Assembly: GCA_017413105.1 (NCBI GenBank)
Contig: JAFPVA010000220.1
Coordinates: forward strand, 1-64,000
DNA: 64,000 nucleotides
DNA from: Butyrivibrio sp.
Lineage (GTDB): Bacteria; Bacillota; Clostridia; Lachnospirales; Lachnospiraceae
Direction of reading: 5' to 3'
Of the stretch, positions 61,433 through 64,000 are shown piece after piece. The translations under genes were made by a program, and so were the position numbers. Below the pieces are notes generated by a model. The model did not search any database, was not told where the DNA came from, and worked only from the letters and a program-made list of their open reading frames with translations. The first letter of the stretch is position 1. Each line of letters starts with the position of its first letter.

Positions 61433-62263
61433 CTAAAATCCGTATTCTTTTAGCGTATCTTTGGCGTATTCTATATATGCATCTTCAGTTGCCTTTTCCA
61501 TAACGCCCTGAATATATACATCCAAAAGACCACACTCAATCAGAACATCTTTATACTTCGAAAGCATTTTACATCTGTTCTTATAGTATTTTTCTTTTGA
61601 TAAAGACATTCTGCCTTCATCAATTCCCCCGTAAACAGAAACCAGTATTTCATCCAAATATCTTATTTTTCCGACAATAGACATTCTTACAGCCAGATCC
61701 CAATCTTCAAGAGCGCTTAATGACGTATCAAATCCTCCAATACTCAAAAAAGTCTCCTTATCCAGCATCATGGTCGGGGTTCCTATAGTATTATGATACA
61801 GAAGTTGCAGAAACGTAGATTCCCCCGATTCCAAGCTATCTATAGGAACCTCCGGAGTCTTTCTGAAGGACTGGTCCTCATGCCTTGCCTTTAATGCATA
61901 CGCGCAATAGACTAATTTGCAATCCTGATTTTTTTCCAAAAAATCAACCTGCCTGGCAAGTTTTTCACTATACCAAAGATCGTCACTGTCATTAAATGCA
62001 ATGATATTATACTTTGCCTTGGATACACCGAAATTCCGCGCAAAAGCAGTACCATGGTTTGAATCAAGCTTAAAATACTTAAGACATTCTCCCACGTTTT
62101 GTACTATAGCATTAACAACTTGTTCTGTATCATCTACAGAACCATCATCTACCACAAGGACCTCAATATCTTTATATGTCTGATTCAGTACGCTTTCTAT
62201 TGAATCCACAATTGTTGCCCTGCGATTGTATGTCGGAATAATAACGCTTACAGGATTATTCAA
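61433..62263 (-). CDS. GT2 glycosyltransferase
   Basis: 276 residues, TTG start at 62263 with GGAGG six bases upstream. SVIIPTYNRRATIVDSIESV, VDDGSVDDTEQVV, ARNFGVSKAKYNIIAFNDSDD and the acceptor-side FDTSLSALEDWDLAVRM. Short single-domain enzyme. Likely adds one sugar to the growing glycan. Confidence 0.9.
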   Translation of the reverse strand: MNNPVSVIIPTYNRRATIVDSIESVLNQTYKDIEVLVVDDGSVDDTEQVVNAIVQNVGECLKYFKLDSNHGTAFARNFGVSKAKYNIIAFNDSDDLWYSEKLARQVDFLEKNQDCKLVYCAYALKARHEDQSFRKTPEVPIDSLESGESTFLQLLYHNTIGTPTMMLDKETFLSIGGFDTSLSALEDWDLAVRMSIVGKIRYLDEILVSVYGGIDEGRMSLSKEKYYKNRCKMLSKYKDVLIECGLLDVYIQGVMEKATEDAYIEYAKDTLKEYGF

Positions 62264-62317
62264 ATGTTACCTCCATAAAACATCTTCGCCTAGATAAATA
62301 AGGATCGGTTTCATCTT

Positions 62318-63355
62318 TCAGGTTATTACCTCCACAATCTGACGGCTGTACTCATCATCCTCCACATCCTGAATTATCCTTTTATCCCCAACCTCATCAC
62401 CATTACAATACTTGTATGGAATTGCAACATAATCCAATCTCTCAAGATTCCTGATCATTTTCTCATAATAAAGATCAATATGCCCGATATCTACTGCCCA
62501 ATATCCGGCTTTATAAAGGTCATAAGCCAGAACCGTTGCCGTAGGACCTAATGCCAAAAGAACGAGAGCATCTTTGGGCATTTTTTTCACTGCCTCCAAT
62601 ATTTCATCATATTTATCAAATGCATTTTCGGCAGGGCACAGAATTCTCTTTATACTCCCGCAATTATCAAATAGATCATTCCCAATCCCCATCCTTGTAT
62701 ATTTCCCTTCAACAAATATGCAATCTCTTTGGTCCCAGAGTCCACGGATCTCGTCAACTTCCTCCTGAGTATGTATGCTAAAACACCTGGCATCGGCATA
62801 AACCTTATTTATGTCCAGGATCTTTGCATGCATTTTTCTCACTGAGGGCCTCATATATTCTCTTACTGCATCTGCTTCTATTTCAGGTAAATCTTCCAAA
62901 TTTCGGTAAAATGTAGTGTTTAGCCCAACAAGAAAGTCGTCATCATCAGCCTTTAATACTTCTAAAAGGCGCTCTGCAAGCTTATCCGACTTTCTTTGAA
63001 AATTCCATCTCTGAATTCCGGCTATGATTCCAAATTCGCCATCTCCATATCGTCCTATGCTTTTTTTCCGGAGAATGACATCATCTCTGGTTTCTTTTGC
63101 CGTAAGAAACGCAGGAACAAATACAGAAGAAGATACTTCTTCATCCCTAAGTTCATAAGGCATACTCTCCACCCTGATGCTGTTTATATAATTCAGATGC
63201 TTAAGTACTTCGATATCACGCTGGCTTTTCTCGGCATTTTTGATCATCTTTCCCAGAAGACCTGTAACGTCTCCCTGCCATTTTTTTATAGAAAGGTTCT
63301 CTTCTTCCAAAATGTCCAGTTTTCCGATCAGTGACTTATATTCCTCATTATCCAT
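62318..63355 (-). CDS. GT-D fold glycosyltransferase (DUF1792-like) with N-terminal coiled coil
   Basis: 345 residues from ATG at 63355, GGAG seven bases upstream. Residues ~1-60 are a coiled coil (LIGKLDILEEENLSIKKW). The core contains SIGRYGDGEFGIIAG, a hallmark of the GT-D glucosyltransferases described in streptococcal serine-rich-protein glycosylation, with FVEGKYTRMGIGND, CPAENAF and ALVLLALGPTATVLAYDL. This supports a protein-O-glycosylation role. It lies in the same operon-like run as the GT2 genes and the methyltransferase. Confidence 0.82.
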   Translation of the reverse strand: MDNEEYKSLIGKLDILEEENLSIKKWQGDVTGLLGKMIKNAEKSQRDIEVLKHLNYINSIRVESMPYELRDEEVSSSVFVPAFLTAKETRDDVILRKKSIGRYGDGEFGIIAGIQRWNFQRKSDKLAERLLEVLKADDDDFLVGLNTTFYRNLEDLPEIEADAVREYMRPSVRKMHAKILDINKVYADARCFSIHTQEEVDEIRGLWDQRDCIFVEGKYTRMGIGNDLFDNCGSIKRILCPAENAFDKYDEILEAVKKMPKDALVLLALGPTATVLAYDLYKAGYWAVDIGHIDLYYEKMIRNLERLDYVAIPYKYCNGDEVGDKRIIQDVEDDEYSRQIVEVIT

Positions 63356-63383
63356 CACTTAGCTCCGATCAAAATAGTAAAAA

Positions 63384-64000
63384 TCATTTGGCCGTTTTTC
63401 TGGCGCGAACCAAAAACTGAAAGACATCAAAATATACCCTGTCAGCAACGCCATCAATAGCAAGGATCTTTTCCCAGAAATCTCCATTTACTTGAGTATT
63501 TTGGTCAATCCTGTTTATGCCCGTGGTCTCTTCTACTTCATATCCTCTTTCAGTAAACAGCTTCTTGATCTCATTTAATGTAAAAAATCTCAGGTGGGTC
63601 CTATCGAGGATACCGGAATCCTGATAGGTAAAATTACCGTGAAGCAGCTCATAAATAACTCCCGCGTTCATGATGTTCGGAATACTTGCGATAATGCATC
63701 CACCATCAGACAGGCAGCCTTTTAATCTATCCACCAGCTTATAAGGATCCACAAGGTGTTCCAGTACGTCTCCAAAAAGAATGTAGTCATATTTCTCATC
63801 AGACGCAAACTCGTAGTTTTCAATATTTCCGCATTCCATATTGATCATCCTGCTGCCAATTTCAGCAACTCTTTCAACAATCTCTATTCCTTTCACTGTC
63901 GCCTTGGGGTATAAGCGCTTTATACGTGACAATGTAGACCCCAGACCTGCTCCTACCTCCAATACTTTTATTGCGCTATCCCTGGCATCTGTTATCATCT
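63384..64000 (-). CDS. SAM-dependent methyltransferase, 5' end cut by window edge
   Basis: About 205 residues visible; the frame is open to the edge, so the true start is outside. KVLEVGAGLGSTLSRIK is the SAM loop, VKGIEIV the ribose-binding acidic residue, YDYILFGDVLEHLVDP the catalytic-side motif, and DRTHLRFFTLNEIKKLF is typical of sugar O-methyltransferases in glycan clusters. It may be the C-terminal part of a larger fused protein, as in the 54104 gene. Confidence 0.85.
   Translation of the reverse strand, partial: MITDARDSAIKVLEVGAGLGSTLSRIKRLYPKATVKGIEIVERVAEIGSRMINMECGNIENYEFASDEKYDYILFGDVLEHLVDPYKLVDRLKGCLSDGGCIIASIPNIMNAGVIYELLHGNFTYQDSGILDRTHLRFFTLNEIKKLFTERGYEVEETTGINRIDQNTQVNGDFWEKILAIDGVADRVYFDVFQFLVRARKTAK

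Overview
The window looks like chromosomal DNA of a motile, monoderm, low-to-moderate GC Firmicute, most likely a Butyrivibrio-like member of the Lachnospiraceae. This is inferred from AGGAGG-type ribosome binding sites, Gram-positive surface proteins (InlB-type repeats, C-terminal hydrophobic segment plus basic tail), two flagellin-family genes and an intracellular GH28 pectinase. No rRNA, tRNA, CRISPR array, phage module or intact insertion sequence was seen. Most genes lie on the minus strand.

Region by region. (1) 1-5.5 kb: the start of an S66 LD-carboxypeptidase, a barstar-like inhibitor, a barnase-type RNase carried on a probable lipoprotein, a cytoplasmic GH28 hydrolase and a membrane-anchored alpha/beta hydrolase. 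(2) 5.7-13.1 kb: a 1,322-residue surface adhesin flanked by two small proteins that share a TWQG domain, an IspD/TarI-like cytidylyltransferase and a second secreted protein. (3) 13.3-28.5 kb: a sugar-nucleotide and glycan block with an alcohol dehydrogenase, HAD phosphatase, SIS isomerase, nucleotidyltransferase-kinase fusion, pyruvyl transferase, SDR epimerase, UDP-sugar dehydrogenase, radical SAM protein, CgeB-like glycosyltransferase and two paralogous GT9-like proteins. (4) 28.6-35.0 kb: an apparently more AT-rich block with an acyl carrier protein, an FrhB-type iron-sulfur protein, an aminotransferase fused to an SGNH-like domain, a propeller-like protein and a WcbI-like protein, suggesting an unusual acyl or amino-sugar modification. 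(5) 35.1-36.8 kb: a secreted beta-rich protein and its membrane-anchored neighbour. (6) 37.3-43.5 kb: an Rpn-type nuclease gene, flagellin, HicAB, a decayed Rpn copy and two P-loop ATPase genes separated by 10-bp direct repeats. (7) 43.6-64 kb: pentose-phosphate 3-epimerase-like protein, LicD, a frameshifted methyltransferase, a flagellin-like gene, six CgeB-like glycosyltransferases, a GT2-methyltransferase-SGNH fusion, further GT2 and GT-D enzymes and a methyltransferase cut by the window edge.

As a whole the window reads as a glycosylation island built around flagellin: enzymes that make activated sugars, enzymes that decorate them with pyruvate, acyl, methyl or phospho groups, and about a dozen glycosyltransferases. 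A family of palindromic GGGGACGGTTC repeats punctuates the glycosyltransferase half, and a Rossmann-like accessory domain recurs fused to different enzyme types. All functional calls are from motifs read by eye; no database search was possible.
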